Below, in pieces: positions 33,027 through 42,518 of a stretch of DNA of 64,000 nucleotides (position 1 is the first letter of the stretch; each line of letters opens with the position of its first letter). Source of the DNA: Knoellia locipacati (GTDB taxonomy: Bacteria; Actinomycetota; Actinomycetes; Actinomycetales; Dermatophilaceae); contig NZ_BKBA01000008.1 in the NCBI RefSeq assembly GCF_007992835.1, positions 310,001-374,000 of the forward strand. The letters are read 5' to 3'. Made by a program: the position numbers and the translations under genes. Below the pieces are notes generated by a model. The model was given only the letters and a program-made list of their open reading frames with translations. It searched no databases and was not told the origin of the DNA.

Positions 33027-33127
33027 GGTGTGTCCTTCCATCGGTGGGGATCTCTGTGCCAACGACGTTAGGGACGCGGCCGAGCCGGCACCTGACCAGG
33101 ACTGGCGACCTCCGCAGTGCCGCTGGC

Positions 33128-33145
33128 ATGGCCAGATCTGGCCAT
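33128..33145. promoter_or_regulatory. Perfect 18-bp palindrome, candidate operator
   Basis: ATGGCCAGATCTGGCCAT is an uninterrupted palindrome about 100 bases upstream of the secreted protein start and 75 bases upstream of the regulator start. Its place between divergent genes and its symmetry suggest a binding site for the dimeric LuxR-type regulator. Confidence 0.5.
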
Positions 33146-33219
33146 CTTCGGAGCGAGGTGAGCGTGCGCCACCGTGCGGTTCGGGCGAGTGCCGCACCAC
33201 GGCATACGACGGGCCTACC

Positions 33220-36147
33220 GTGGGTGACGTGGAGCGGTGGACGCCCCCAGACCTCCCGGCCCGATGGCGGGTCCACGCCAGCCCGTTCGTGGGCCGGCGC
33301 GCGGAGTTCCGCGCCCTCGAGGAGGCGTGGGCCGCCGTGGAGTCGGGGGTCGCCCAGGTCGTCTTCCTCGAGGGTGAGGCCGGCGCGGGCAAGTCCCGCT
33401 TCATCGCGGAGGCCGGCCGGATCCTGCACGCCCACGGTGCGGCCGTCCTGCTCGGGTCGTGCGTGGCCGAGGGTGGGGCGCCCTACCAACCGTTCGTCGG
33501 TCCGGTCGAGGCGCTGACGTCGGCGGTTCTGGCAGGTGAGCTCGCGGAGGTGCCCGGTGACGGGGGGACGGCACTCGCCCAGCTCCTGGGCACCCTCGTC
33601 GGGACCGGCGCGGCCATCGGGTCCTCGCGCCCCCCGACGACCCGTGAGCTCCACGCGGCGCTCGTCACGGCGCTGCGAGCCGCTGCCCGGGAGCGCCCGG
33701 TCCTGGTCGTCCTCGAGGACCTGCACTGGGCCGGTGCCACCTCACTCGAGCTGCTGTCCCACGTGGCCCGGCACACCGGCGACGTCCGGCTGCTGTGCCT
33801 GGCGTCGTACCGCAGCACGGCCCCCGACCGGTCGGCGCCGCTGGCCGGCGCGGTCGCCGAGCTCCACCGGCTCGAGGGCGTGAGCAGGGTCCGGCTCTCC
33901 CCGCTCACCGAGGGCGACGTCGCGGAGTACGTCACGGCGCGCACCGGCGCACCTCCCGACAGGGCGCGTGCGGTGGCGCCGTTGCTGCTCGAGCGCACGG
34001 GCGGCAACCCGTTCTACCTGCGCGAGGTCGTCAGGGACCTCGTGGACGCCGGGGGCGATGGCCTCGCGCACCTCGGCTCCGGTGAGCTGCCGACGCCGCA
34101 GACGGTGCGCGACCTGTATGCCGGTCGCCTGGGGCGGCTGGGGACCGGCACCCGCCGGCTCGTGGAGGTCGCGGCGGTCGTCGGGGACGAGGTGCCCGTC
34201 GAGCTCCTCGCCCGCGTGGCAGGGCAGGACGTGGACGAGACGCTCGAGGGCCTGGGCCAGGCAGAGATGGCCGGCCTGCTGCGGAACCTCGCGGGTGACG
34301 GGTCGCGCGTCGCCTTCGACCACGTCCTCTGCCGGCAGTCCGTGCTGGACCTCATGCCCCGCAGCGACCTGCTCCACCTCCACGTCGACGTCGCGCGAGC
34401 CCTCGAGGCGGGCCCCTCGTCGGTGCCCAACCGGGTCGAGCGCATCGCCCACCACTACGCACGTGCCGAGGTCCTGGGACACCGCCGCGAGGCCGTGCAC
34501 TACCTCACCGAGGCGGCGTCGGTGGCCCGTGCCCGGCTGGCGCACCACGAGGCGGGGCAGGCCCTCGCCCGGGCGGCCGAGCTCGCCGACGACGACGCCG
34601 ACCGTGACGACCTGCGCCTGCTCGCGGCGGAGTCGTTCCGGGCCGCGGGTGACTTCGCAGCGGCGTGCGACCTCGACCGGGCGGTGGCGGCGCAGGGCAG
34701 CCAGCGCGACCGGCTCCGCGCGGCCGTCGCCTTCGAGGGTGCGACCTGGCGCATCGGGGACCTGGGGTTCGAGGCGGCGGACCTGCTCGCCACCACCCTG
34801 GGCCAGGCCGACGTCGCGGAGACCGACCCGTTGCGGATCGCCGCCGTCGCGAGCCTGGGTCGGGCGCTGACGTTCACGGGTGACTTCGACCGCGGACGCG
34901 AGGTCTGCGCCCGGGCCATCGAGCTGGCCACCGCGTCCGGTGACCGCGCGACCCTGGCCCACGCCGTGGAGTGCAGCATCATCATGAACGTGCGGCCCCG
35001 GACCGCTCCGGAGCAACGGCCCCGGTGCGAGGAGCTCGTCCGTCTCGGCACCGCCGGGGGCGAGTCCGAGTGGGTCTTCAACGGTGCCTCGATCCTCGCG
35101 CTCGTCGCCCACCTCGTGGGTGACGCGGAGCAGTACGAGCGGTCCCACGCGGACCTGGTGCGGGCCGCGGCGGCGAGCGGCGAGCCGTTCTTCCAGGTCC
35201 AGTCCTCGTGCTTCGAGTGGGTCCGGGCCTTCGTCCGGGGTGACCTCGCCCGGGCTGAGGCGATCGGGGAGGAGCTCCTGCAGGCCCACCGCGTCGGCAC
35301 CCGGGCCGAGCTCACCGAGCGGCTGTCGGTGCAGACCTTCGTCCTGCGCAGGGAGCAGGGACGGCTCGGGGAGGTCGCACCGTTCATCTCCGGGAACGAG
35401 TCCGTCGAGCAGCACTGGACCCCGGGGCTGCTGGCCCTCTATGTCGAGCTCGGTCTGCGCGAGCCGGCCCGCCGGGTGCTCGACTGGCTCGTCGAGCAGG
35501 ACCTGGCCCGGTTCGTGGCTTCGCCCACGTGGCCGGCGACGATCGCCTTCGTCACCGAGGCGGCGGTCTGGCTGCGCCACCGACCCGCCGCGGACCGGCT
35601 GCGTGAGGCGGCGGAGGAGTACGCCGGGCACAACCTCACCGTCGGGCCGATGCTCGCCGCCTTCGGCTCCGCCGACCGCTACCTCGGGATGCTCGAGTCG
35701 ACCCTGGGCCGCCCCGGGGCCGAGGGCCTGCTGCGGTCGGCGATCGAGATGGACGGCCGGATGGGCGCCCCGCTCTTCGTGGCCTATGACGCCGTCGCGC
35801 TCGTCGAGCACCTCCGTCGCTCGGGGGCCGGACCCACGGCGCTCGAGGTGGCCCGCCACGACGCCTCGGCACGCGTCGGCGCCCTGCACTCGCCGAGGCT
35901 CACCGCGAGCCTGGAGCGCGTCGTGCCACCTCGTCGCCGGGCCGACGGGCTGACCCCTCGCGAGGTCGAGGTGCTGCGGCTGCTCGCGCAGGGCCTGAGC
36001 AACCGGGCGCTCGCCGAGGAGCTCTTCATCAGCGAGAACACCGTGACCAACCACGTGCGCTCGATCCTCATGAAGACCGGCGTGACGAACCGGACCATGG
36101 CGTCGAGGTATGCCGCCGAGCACGGCCTGCTCGACCCCGGCCCCTGA
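33220..36147 (+). CDS. Large ATP-binding LuxR-type regulator (LAL-like)
   Basis: 975 aa from the chosen start. N-terminal AAA/STAND ATPase: FVGRRAEF, Walker A GEAGAGKS (residues 52-59), Walker [12 protein letters not shown] near residue 160. A long helical TPR-like middle follows. The C-terminal LuxR helix-turn-helix is [36 protein letters not shown] (about 910-945). Such regulators sense an unknown inducer and activate nearby genes. The start is uncertain: GTG 33220 or GTG 33229, neither with a clear ribosome-binding site. Confidence 0.88.
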   Translation: MGDVERWTPPDLPARWRVHASPFVGRRAEFRALEEAWAAVESGVAQVVFLEGEAGAGKSRFIAEAGRILHAHGAAVLLGSCVAEGGAPYQPFVGPVEALTSAVLAGELAEVPGDGGTALAQLLGTLVGTGAAIGSSRPPTTRELHAALVTALRAAARERPVLVVLEDLHWAGATSLELLSHVARHTGDVRLLCLASYRSTAPDRSAPLAGAVAELHRLEGVSRVRLSPLTEGDVAEYVTARTGAPPDRARAVAPLLLERTGGNPFYLREVVRDLVDAGGDGLAHLGSGELPTPQTVRDLYAGRLGRLGTGTRRLVEVAAVVGDEVPVELLARVAGQDVDETLEGLGQAEMAGLLRNLAGDGSRVAFDHVLCRQSVLDLMPRSDLLHLHVDVARALEAGPSSVPNRVERIAHHYARAEVLGHRREAVHYLTEAASVARARLAHHEAGQALARAAELADDDADRDDLRLLAAESFRAAGDFAAACDLDRAVAAQGSQRDRLRAAVAFEGATWRIGDLGFEAADLLATTLGQADVAETDPLRIAAVASLGRALTFTGDFDRGREVCARAIELATASGDRATLAHAVECSIIMNVRPRTAPEQRPRCEELVRLGTAGGESEWVFNGASILALVAHLVGDAEQYERSHADLVRAAAASGEPFFQVQSSCFEWVRAFVRGDLARAEAIGEELLQAHRVGTRAELTERLSVQTFVLRREQGRLGEVAPFISGNESVEQHWTPGLLALYVELGLREPARRVLDWLVEQDLARFVASPTWPATIAFVTEAAVWLRHRPAADRLREAAEEYAGHNLTVGPMLAAFGSADRYLGMLESTLGRPGAEGLLRSAIEMDGRMGAPLFVAYDAVALVEHLRRSGAGPTALEVARHDASARVGALHSPRLTASLERVVPPRRRADGLTPREVEVLRLLAQGLSNRALAEELFISENTVTNHVRSILMKTGVTNRTMASRYAAEHGLLDPGP

Positions 36148-36164
36148 GCGGGTGTCCGGCCGGG
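36136..36164. terminator. Hairpin at the end of the LuxR-type gene
   Basis: CCCGGCC (36136-36142) pairs with GGCCGGG (36158-36164) across the stop codon of the regulator, and it sits immediately before the end of the convergent DUF4242 gene. Probable shared terminator. Confidence 0.45.
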
Positions 36165-36166
36165 TC

Positions 36167-36451
36167 TCAGCCCACGGACTCCCGGATGTCGTGGCTCGCG
36201 CCGTCAGGCGTGAGGGTGTGCGTCACCTCGACGATGACGTCCGCGGGGACGCCGGCGCGCTCGGCGGCGCGCAGGATCGCCTCTGCAGAGTCGGCCTCGT
36301 AGAGGCAGAACGTCCTGCGACGGTCCGCGGACAGGAACGAGTAGAGCCAGCGCACGTGCTCGTCGTCGTTGATCTCACGGAGCTCACGCGCGTCCTCGGG
36401 CTGGAGGTCGAGCCGGTCGGCGAACTGGCGCTCGATCATGAAGATGGCCAT
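36167..36451 (-). CDS. DUF4242 domain protein
   Basis: 94 aa, matching the DUF4242 (SCO4226-like, proposed nickel-binding) family: short ferredoxin-like fold with FMIERQF, RWLYSFLSADRRRTFCLYEADSAEAILRAAERAGVPADVIVEV. Family members use a loop with His and Asp residues for metal binding. The gene stands alone, convergent with the LuxR-type regulator and divergent from the second nuo locus. The physiological role is unknown. Confidence 0.75.
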   Translation of the reverse strand: MAIFMIERQFADRLDLQPEDARELREINDDEHVRWLYSFLSADRRRTFCLYEADSAEAILRAAERAGVPADVIVEVTHTLTPDGASHDIRESVG

Positions 36452-36556
36452 GACCCTCCTCTCTGCGCTCGCAGTCTAGGCCCGGGACGCGACCGCGCGG
36501 GTGGTCATTTCGGTGCAGCCCGTCCGGTTCGGGTGCGGCTCGCTAAGGTGACCTGC

Positions 36557-36916
36557 ATGACCGGATACGTGGCGGCGGCAGCGGTGCTGGCCACCGGCAT
36601 GCTGCTCGTCATCGCGGCCATGGGTGCCCGTGTCCTGCTCGCGCCGCGCGCCGCGACGCCGGCCAAGCTCACGACCTACGAGTCCGGTGTGGACCCGGTC
36701 GGGCAGGGCTGGGCGCAGAGCCAGGTGCGCTACCTCTCCTACGCCTTCCTCTACGTCGTCTTCGCCGTCGACGCCGTCTATCTCTTCCCGTGGGCCTACG
36801 TCCTGCGTGATGCCGACCTCGGTGTCGCCTCGCTCGTCGAGATCGCGGTGTTCATCGGGATCATCGTCGTCGGGCTGCTCCACGCCGCCCGGCGCGGGCT
36901 GCTGCGATGGACGTGA
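36557..36916 (+). CDS. nuoA: NADH-quinone oxidoreductase subunit A, second locus
   Basis: 119 aa NuoA paralogue with three helices. The loop [41 protein letters not shown] keeps the acidic helix motif ([11 protein letters not shown]), but ESGVDP has glycine where NuoA normally has the conserved cysteine (ECG), which is lost. First gene of the second, partial nuo locus; no operator like the Rex site precedes it. Nearest downstream gene is nuoB of the same locus, 4 bases later. Confidence 0.9.
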   Translation: MTGYVAAAAVLATGMLLVIAAMGARVLLAPRAATPAKLTTYESGVDPVGQGWAQSQVRYLSYAFLYVVFAVDAVYLFPWAYVLRDADLGVASLVEIAVFIGIIVVGLLHAARRGLLRWT

Positions 36917-36920
36917 TCGC

Positions 36921-37580
36921 ATGAGTGACGTGAGCGACGTGACCCACGACCGGTCCGTGCCGCTGCCGATGCCCCGCGTCGGCCCCGTGGGCGAGCACGC
37001 GCCGAAGCCGATCCGTGTCGTCCTCAACTGGGGCCGGCGCTACTCGCTGTGGGTGTTCAACTTCGGGCTGGCCTGCTGCGCCATCGAGTTCATCGCCGCG
37101 TCGATGGGCCGGCACGACTTCATCCGCCTCGGGGTCATCCCGTTCGCGCCCGGGCCACGCCAGGCCGACCTCATGGTCGTCTCGGGGACGGTCACCGACA
37201 AGATGGCCCCCGCCATCCGGCGCCTCTACGACCAGATGCCCGAGCCCAAGTACGTCATCTCGTTCGGTGCGTGCTCCAACTCCGGTGGGCCGTACTGGGA
37301 CTCGTACTCCGTGACCAAGGGCGTGGACCAGCTCATCCCCGTCGACGTCTACGTCCCGGGCTGCCCGCCGCGACCCGAGGCCCTGCTGCACGGCATCATC
37401 CGGCTCCAGGAACAGATCGCCGGCGAGCGCCTCTCCGGCCGGGCGATCGCCGAGCGCCTCGGTGGCGCCGGACGGCTCGGTCCGGCCGACGGCGAGGGCG
37501 CCGCGGCCCCCCGCTACACCGCCCACCGCACGGGGTCCGCCGCCGAGGTGACGCGCGCTCGCGTCGAGCCGCCTCGGTGA
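36921..37580 (+). CDS. nuoB: NADH-quinone oxidoreductase subunit B, second locus
   Basis: 219 aa NuoB paralogue. The four cluster ligands are intact: [18 protein letters not shown] and VPGCPPRPE, so it can carry cluster N2. About 35 extra N-terminal residues and a polar C-terminal tail of about 50 residues distinguish it from the copy at 2517. It is followed, with stop-start overlap, by a small membrane protein rather than nuoC. Confidence 0.93.
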   Translation: MSDVSDVTHDRSVPLPMPRVGPVGEHAPKPIRVVLNWGRRYSLWVFNFGLACCAIEFIAASMGRHDFIRLGVIPFAPGPRQADLMVVSGTVTDKMAPAIRRLYDQMPEPKYVISFGACSNSGGPYWDSYSVTKGVDQLIPVDVYVPGCPPRPEALLHGIIRLQEQIAGERLSGRAIAERLGGAGRLGPADGEGAAAPRYTAHRTGSAAEVTRARVEPPR

Positions 37581-38011
37581 TGCTCGTCGCCCTCGGGCTG
37601 CTCGCGTTCGTCATCGAGTTCGCCTTCATGGTGGGCGTGTTCATGCTCGCGTCCGGCAGCGTCGGCGGGGGAGTGGCGGGCAGCCTGCTTGGCGTCCTCG
37701 CGGTCGTCGTCGTCGCTGCGCTGTGGGGACTGTTCCTCGCTCCTCGGGCGAGACACCGACTGCCCAAGCTGCCGCGGGCGCTCGTGGCCGGGGGCGCCGT
37801 CGCCTCCGTCGGGGCCGGGCTGCTCGGCCAAGGGCACCAGCGCTTCGGTCTCGTGCTGCTCGGGGCCGGGCTCGTCCTCGTCGCGGCCCAGATCGCCCTC
37901 GACGACGGCCTGCCCGCGCCGCCGCCGCAGCGTCGACGGGCTCGCGGGGAGGCCGGGGACGCCCCGGAGACACGGCGCTCACGCCGGCGTCAGCGCTCGC
38001 GACGACGATGA
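37580..38011 (+). CDS. YrdB-like (DUF2568) small membrane protein
   Basis: 143 aa with four predicted helices in the first 110 residues, a WGLFLAPRARHRLP segment typical of DUF2568/YrdB, and a very basic Arg-rich C terminus. The ATG overlaps the nuoB stop (TGATG), so it is translated with the second nuo locus. The family has no known function; a link to complex I is only positional. Confidence 0.65.
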   Translation: MLVALGLLAFVIEFAFMVGVFMLASGSVGGGVAGSLLGVLAVVVVAALWGLFLAPRARHRLPKLPRALVAGGAVASVGAGLLGQGHQRFGLVLLGAGLVLVAAQIALDDGLPAPPPQRRRARGEAGDAPETRRSRRRQRSRRR

Positions 38012-38424
38012 GCGCCCAGCGGGAGCCCAAGACGTGCGCGGCGTGCGGTCGACGGATCGAGTGGCGCAAGAAGTGGGAGAGGGACTGGGACCAGGTCCGC
38101 TACTGCTCGGCCGCCTGCCGTCGCCGAGGCGTCGGTGCCGTCGACCGGGCTCTGGAGGGCTCGATCCTCGACCTGCTCGGCAACCGGGCGGCCGGCGCGA
38201 CGATCTGCCCGTCCGAGGCGGCGCGGGCGGTGGCGGCGTCTGACGACGGCTCGGGTGCAGGCCCTGGTGCGCAGGAGTGGCGAGCCCTCATGGAGCCGGC
38301 CCGCCGCGCCGCCCGTCGGCTCGTCGACGCGGGCGAGGTCGAGATCGTCCAGGGCGGCAAGGTCGTCGACCCGTCGACGGCCAAGGGGCCGATCAGGGTG
38401 CGGCGCGTCCACGGCCGCGGCTGA
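38008..38424 (+). CDS. DUF2256/DUF3253 zinc-finger-like protein
   Basis: 138 aa. The N-terminal CAACGRRIEWRKKWERDWDQVRYCSAAC has the four-cysteine arrangement of DUF2256; the rest, with a winged-helix-like EWRALMEPARRAARRLVDAGEVEIVQGG...GPIRVRR, fits DUF3253. ATG overlaps the preceding stop. Function unknown; nucleic-acid binding is possible. Fused proteins of this type are widespread. Confidence 0.75.
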   Translation: MSAQREPKTCAACGRRIEWRKKWERDWDQVRYCSAACRRRGVGAVDRALEGSILDLLGNRAAGATICPSEAARAVAASDDGSGAGPGAQEWRALMEPARRAARRLVDAGEVEIVQGGKVVDPSTAKGPIRVRRVHGRG

Positions 38425-38520
38425 CCACGCACGCCGCGGGACGGCATACGCACGACGTCCGCGACCGTGGTCGCGAAGCCGACCAGCACTGCGGACGCAA
38501 AGGTTCGCTACCCGCAGGTA

Positions 38521-38538
38521 AGAACTTGGCAAAGTTCT
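38521..38538. promoter_or_regulatory. Inverted repeat upstream of SGNH hydrolase
   Basis: AGAACTT-GGCA-AAGTTCT, perfect 7-bp arms, adjoins the CRP-like site and lies about 66 bases before the hydrolase start. Candidate operator for an unidentified regulator. Confidence 0.4.
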
Positions 38539-38553
38539 GTGACGGGGGTCACT
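38538..38553. promoter_or_regulatory. CRP-like site
   Basis: TGTGACGGGGGTCACT matches the CRP-family consensus TGTGA-N6-TCACA except for the last base. It is upstream of the SGNH hydrolase gene, so expression of the secreted esterase may respond to cAMP. The regulator is not in the window. Confidence 0.5.
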
Positions 38554-38603
38554 GCCCGGCCCTAGGTTGCGAGCACCAGTCCTGCCACCCATGGGAGATG
38601 TCA

Positions 38604-39653
38604 ATGACGACAGTTCGAGCGTTGGGCCTGATCGCCGCGGGAGCCGCCGCGACCAGCCTCGTGATCAGTGCCGCGCCTGCACAGGCCGCCAGTTTCTATG
38701 TCGCCCTGGGCGACTCCTACTCCTCGGGGACCGGCACCCGCAGCTACATCGCTGACGGCACCTCCTGCCAGCGCTCGACCTCGGCCTACCCCTCGCTCAT
38801 CGCGGCGTCCAAGGGGCTGGCCCTCAACTTCCGCGCCTGCTCGGGCGCCACCATCCCCGACGTCACCAACACCCAGCTCAGCGCCCTCACGTCGTCGACG
38901 ACCCACGTGACGCTCTCGGTGGGCGGCAACGACGCCGGGTTCGCCGACGTGCTCACCGAGTGCGCCATGCCCGGCTGGGCGAGCAACTGCAACGGCGCGA
39001 TCGACACCGCCCAGAGCTTCGTCAACAACGTGCTGCCGGGCCGGCTCTCGACGCTGTACACGTCGATCCGGAGCAAGGCGCCCAACGCCAAGGTCGTCAT
39101 CGTCGGCTACCCGCGCATCTTCCAGGGTGAGGACTGCAACGCCCTCACGTGGTTCTCGCCGGCCGAGGAGACCCGTCTCAACGCGATGGCGGACCTGCTC
39201 AACAGCAAGACGGCGGCCGCTGCGAGCGCCAAGGGCTTCAGCTTCGCGAACCCGACGTCGCGCTTCATCGGCCACGCCGTGTGCGACGACGTCGAGTGGC
39301 TCAACGGCCTCTCGAACCCGATCAGCGAGAGCTACCACCCCAACAAGCCGGGCCACGCGAGCGGCTACGCGCCCACGGTGAGCACGCCGCTCACCGGCAG
39401 CGCGTTCCGCCTCACCTCGGCGACGTCGAAGCGTGCGGCCGCCAGTGCCGATCGCCTTGCGGCGCAGCAGCGCTCGTATGCCGTCCAGGACGCCTCGATC
39501 ACGCCGAAGGAGTTCCGCACGCCGAACCTTCGGACGGCCGCGGTCAAGGCCGCTGCGGCACGCGCCGGTGTCGACCTGTCCTCGCGGGCGAGCATCGACG
39601 CCGCCGACCGCGTCTGGTCCGCCCGCCAGGCGAAGCAGGCCGCGACCCGCTGA
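38604..39653 (+). CDS. Secreted SGNH/GDSL hydrolase
   Basis: 349 aa. A signal peptide runs to AAPAQA (about residue 29). The SGNH blocks are all visible: GDSYSSGTG (Ser nucleophile), the glycine block FRACSGATIPD, VGGNDAGF (Asn), and HPNKPGHASGY (catalytic His). Likely an extracellular esterase or lipase related to the Streptomyces Rig lipases. About 80 extra residues follow the His block. ATG 38604 has GGGAG six bases upstream; ATG 38598 is directly adjacent to that box. It interrupts the second nuo locus. Confidence 0.88.
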   Translation: MTTVRALGLIAAGAAATSLVISAAPAQAASFYVALGDSYSSGTGTRSYIADGTSCQRSTSAYPSLIAASKGLALNFRACSGATIPDVTNTQLSALTSSTTHVTLSVGGNDAGFADVLTECAMPGWASNCNGAIDTAQSFVNNVLPGRLSTLYTSIRSKAPNAKVVIVGYPRIFQGEDCNALTWFSPAEETRLNAMADLLNSKTAAAASAKGFSFANPTSRFIGHAVCDDVEWLNGLSNPISESYHPNKPGHASGYAPTVSTPLTGSAFRLTSATSKRAAASADRLAAQQRSYAVQDASITPKEFRTPNLRTAAVKAAAARAGVDLSSRASIDAADRVWSARQAKQAATR

Positions 39654-39659
39654 CCACCA

Positions 39660-39721
39660 CGACTTCTTGCCCCGTTGGGACGCCGAGCGCCAGCGAGGTG
39701 TCCCAACGGGGCAAGAAGTCG
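39660..39721. repeat. Dispersed hairpin element, copy 1
   Basis: Perfect 22-bp arms (39660-39681 and 39700-39721) around an 18-base loop rich in GAGCGCCAGCGA. It is almost the reverse complement of the element at 63524, with the same arms and a loop matching in the opposite orientation. It sits in the short gap between the SGNH hydrolase and nuoC and may act as a terminator. Confidence 0.75.
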
Positions 39722-39748
39722 GACCAGCTGTCGGTCTAGGGTGACGAC

Positions 39749-40315
39749 GTGAGCACCGACGTGAGCACCGACGAGCTGCACGACGTGGCGCCGGCCGACT
39801 GGCACGGGGCCGTCGCGGCCGCGCACGCGACCGGGTTCACGTTCTTCGACTGGCTCAGCGCCGTCGACCGCACCTACGACGAGGCGGCGCCCGGCTACGA
39901 CGTGGTGCTCAGGGCCCTCGCCCTCCAGCGCCGCGACTCGGTGACGGGTGACCAGGTCGCGGGAGTGCACGGCATACGGATCGCGACGCGGGTCCCCGAG
40001 GGTGCCTCGCTCGCCTCGGTGACCGACGTGTATGCCGGCGCGGCCTGGCACGAGCGCGAGACGCACGAGATGTTCGGGGTCGAGTTCGAGGGGTTCGACG
40101 ACGGGTCCGGGTCCGGGCTGCGGCCGCTGCTCCTGCCCGACGGCTTCGAGGGGACGCCGCTGCGCAAGTCCTTCGTCCTCGCCGCGCGCGCGTCGAAGCA
40201 GTGGCCCGGTGGCAAGGAGCCGGGTGAGGGCCACGACTCCGCGAAGTCGCCGTCGCGCCGCCGCGTGCAGGCGCCCGGGGTGCCCGACCCGTCCTGGGGA
40301 CCGCGCGAGTCCTGA
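39749..40315 (+). CDS. nuoC: NADH-quinone oxidoreductase subunit C, second locus
   Basis: 188 aa NuoC-like protein. The key block AWHERETHEMFGVEFEGF is preserved, and the later RPLLLPDGFEGTPLRKSF resembles the NuoC C-terminal motif. Starts at GTG 39749; the first 12 bases are directly repeated, so GTG 39761 is an alternative start. It stands apart from nuoB by 2.2 kb and is followed by minus-strand genes instead of nuoD. Confidence 0.85.
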   Translation: MSTDVSTDELHDVAPADWHGAVAAAHATGFTFFDWLSAVDRTYDEAAPGYDVVLRALALQRRDSVTGDQVAGVHGIRIATRVPEGASLASVTDVYAGAAWHERETHEMFGVEFEGFDDGSGSGLRPLLLPDGFEGTPLRKSFVLAARASKQWPGGKEPGEGHDSAKSPSRRRVQAPGVPDPSWGPRES

Positions 40316-40316
40316 C

Positions 40317-41834
40317 TCACTCGGGCTCGTTGGGGGTCGTGCCGCCGAGCCGGTAGGGCGTCGTCACCCCCTCGTACACGAGGTGGGCGAGCAGCCCCTC
40401 GCGGGCGTGGGGGAGGTTGTGGCAGTGGTCCATCCAGATGCCGGGGTTGTCGGCGACGAACGCGACCTCGTAGCGCACGCCGACCGGGACCTCGAGCGAG
40501 TCGGTCCACCACGGGCTGCCCGTGGCCTTCACACCGTTGCGTGAGAGCACGACGACGTGGTGCCCGTGCAGGTGCATCGGGTGGGTCTCGTTGCTGCGGT
40601 TGAGGATCTCCATCCGCACGACGTCGCCCTCGGTGACGGTGAACATCGGGATGTTCGGGTAGAGCTTGCCGTTGACCGACCACCACACGCCCGGGCGACC
40701 CTTGACGAAGCCGGGCCGCCGACCGATCGAGTACGCGAACGTCCGGTCGGGCCGGTCCGGGTCGAACTCCAGCGGCGTCGGCGAGCCGTAGGTCAGCAGG
40801 TCGACCGAGGCCTTGGGTCGAGGGGTCGGGGGCGTCGTCGACCCGGCCGGCCCCACGACGAGCGAGGCGCCGCTCAGCTCGACGCGGACGGCGCTCGTCG
40901 CCGGCACCTCGACGAGGAGGTCGGCCCGCCCGCCCGCGGGGACGACGTAGGCGCGGCCCTCGACCTCGCCCGGCGCGTTGACGTCGGTACCGTCGACCGC
41001 GACGACCCGGTATGCCGCACCGCTCACCCAGAGCGGCGCGACGCCGGCGTCGGTGTTGACGACGCGGACGCGCACCCGGGTGCCGGGCGCGGCGTCGACG
41101 TGCTGCTCGCCGACGCGGCCGTTGATGGTGCGCCTGCCGCCGTAGGTGTGGGAGAGGGCGACGACGTCGGTGGGGGCCGGCGACGCGCCCGCGCTCTTCG
41201 GTGTGATGACGACGGCCCCGAGCAGGCCCTTGCGCACCTGCTCGTGCGAGACCTGGTGCGAGTGGTACCAGTACGTGCCGGCCTGCGCGGCGACGAACCG
41301 GTAGGTGCGCGACTGCCCCGGGTGCACCGCGTCCTGCGTGACCCCGGCGACGCCGTCCTCGGCATTGGGCACGTCGAGCCCGTGCCAGTGCAGCGTCGTG
41401 CCACCGGGCACCGACTCGTTGACGAGCGTCACCTCGACGAGGTCGTCCTGGGTCGCGCGGATCACGGGCCCCGGGGAGGTGCCGTTGAGGGTGATGCCGG
41501 GGACGGTGGTGCCGGGCGCGATCGTGATCCGGCCGGTCGCGGCGACGAGCCGGACGGTGACGTCCGCGGGTCCCTTCTCCTTCTCGACGAGGTCCTTGAC
41601 CGACACCGTGTCGACGTCGGCGCCGGGCAGTCCGTGCCCGCTCCCGTGACCACCGGCGGCGGCCACGATCCCCGGCTCGTGGACCCCCAGGTCCATGACC
41701 GACCACGAGTCGGGCATCCGGCTGGCGTTCCACATCCAGAGCAGGGGGAGCGTGACGACGAGCGTCGCGACAAGGGCCAGCAGGAGTGCCAGCCGGCCCT
41801 TGTCGCGAGGTGGGGCGTCGTCAGGCGATGACAC
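40317..41834 (-). CDS. Multicopper oxidase
   Basis: 505 aa from the chosen start. An N-terminal membrane helix (LLLALVATLVVTLPLLWMW) anchors or exports it. Copper ligand motifs: HWHGLDVPNAEDG, YWYHSHQ, HPMHLHGHHVVVL and MDHCHNLPHAREGL, which together form the type 1 and trinuclear sites. Layout fits laccase-like or metal-oxidising enzymes. GTG 41834 overlaps the neighbouring membrane gene by 14 bases and has GAGGGA upstream; GTG 41870 is an alternative. It lies where nuoD would be expected in the second nuo locus. Confidence 0.88.
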   Translation of the reverse strand: MSSPDDAPPRDKGRLALLLALVATLVVTLPLLWMWNASRMPDSWSVMDLGVHEPGIVAAAGGHGSGHGLPGADVDTVSVKDLVEKEKGPADVTVRLVAATGRITIAPGTTVPGITLNGTSPGPVIRATQDDLVEVTLVNESVPGGTTLHWHGLDVPNAEDGVAGVTQDAVHPGQSRTYRFVAAQAGTYWYHSHQVSHEQVRKGLLGAVVITPKSAGASPAPTDVVALSHTYGGRRTINGRVGEQHVDAAPGTRVRVRVVNTDAGVAPLWVSGAAYRVVAVDGTDVNAPGEVEGRAYVVPAGGRADLLVEVPATSAVRVELSGASLVVGPAGSTTPPTPRPKASVDLLTYGSPTPLEFDPDRPDRTFAYSIGRRPGFVKGRPGVWWSVNGKLYPNIPMFTVTEGDVVRMEILNRSNETHPMHLHGHHVVVLSRNGVKATGSPWWTDSLEVPVGVRYEVAFVADNPGIWMDHCHNLPHAREGLLAHLVYEGVTTPYRLGGTTPNEPE

Positions 41835-42306
41835 GTTCCCTCGGGACGTCGGACGTCGTCGCGTCGCCACCGACGAGACGGCGCGACCGCCAGAACGTCC
41901 ACACGGCCGACGTGAAGAGGAGCAGAGCGTTGATCCCGTGCAGCGCCCCGAGGACCGGGAAGCTGTGGCCCATGAGGCCCAGGGTCACCTGGAGCAGGAC
42001 GAGACCGAGGACGATGGCTCCCCACTTGACGCCACCGGGGACCTTCGCGAAGAACGACGACACGAGGAGGAGGAGGGCGAGGAGCGGGATGACGAACATC
42101 CCGTTCATGCCGTGGAGGACGAAGGCGATGAACTCCGAGAAGGGGGCGTCGCCGCTGTCGAACGCGGCCTCCATCCCTGCCTTGTCGATGACGCCACCGT
42201 CCTCGATGTACTTCCCCATCCCGGCGTCGCCGTAGACGATGAATGACGCTTGGAGCATGACTTCGACGGCGATCAGGCCGGCGAGCACGCGGTAGACGTT
42301 CCGCAT
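41821..42306 (-). CDS. Four-helix membrane protein (DUF6220-like)
   Basis: 161 aa with four predicted helices. Histidines lie inside or next to helices (FVLHGMNGMF, MGHSFPVLGALHGINALLLF), which could bind heme, as in small cytochrome-like membrane proteins; this is inference. The sequence recalls DUF6220 by eye. ATG 42306 is chosen because AAAGG precedes it. It is co-transcribed with the multicopper oxidase downstream, so the two may form a copper-dependent oxidase unit. Confidence 0.6.
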   Translation of the reverse strand: MRNVYRVLAGLIAVEVMLQASFIVYGDAGMGKYIEDGGVIDKAGMEAAFDSGDAPFSEFIAFVLHGMNGMFVIPLLALLLLVSSFFAKVPGGVKWGAIVLGLVLLQVTLGLMGHSFPVLGALHGINALLLFTSAVWTFWRSRRLVGGDATTSDVPRERVIA

Positions 42307-42518
42307 GTTGGAGCCTTTCTGACAGGGCCCGGCCGAGACGACGTCACTGCCGCGCCGCGAGAACTGCGTGTAGTGGTGCCCGTGCGATGTGGTGAGGCTC
42401 CGGCTCAACCACCGATCCATGGTCCCGCCGAGGCCCCCGACTGTCCGCTCATCAGCCAAAAATGGCCCTTCCGGGCGGCGCCCACCATGGGGTGCCGGTC
42501 CCAACTAGGCTGCCTCCG

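Noticed and set aside
33019-33219. Extending the LuxR-type gene upstream to 33019
   Set aside because: The added residues have no similarity to the family, and the region holds the palindrome and divergent promoter.
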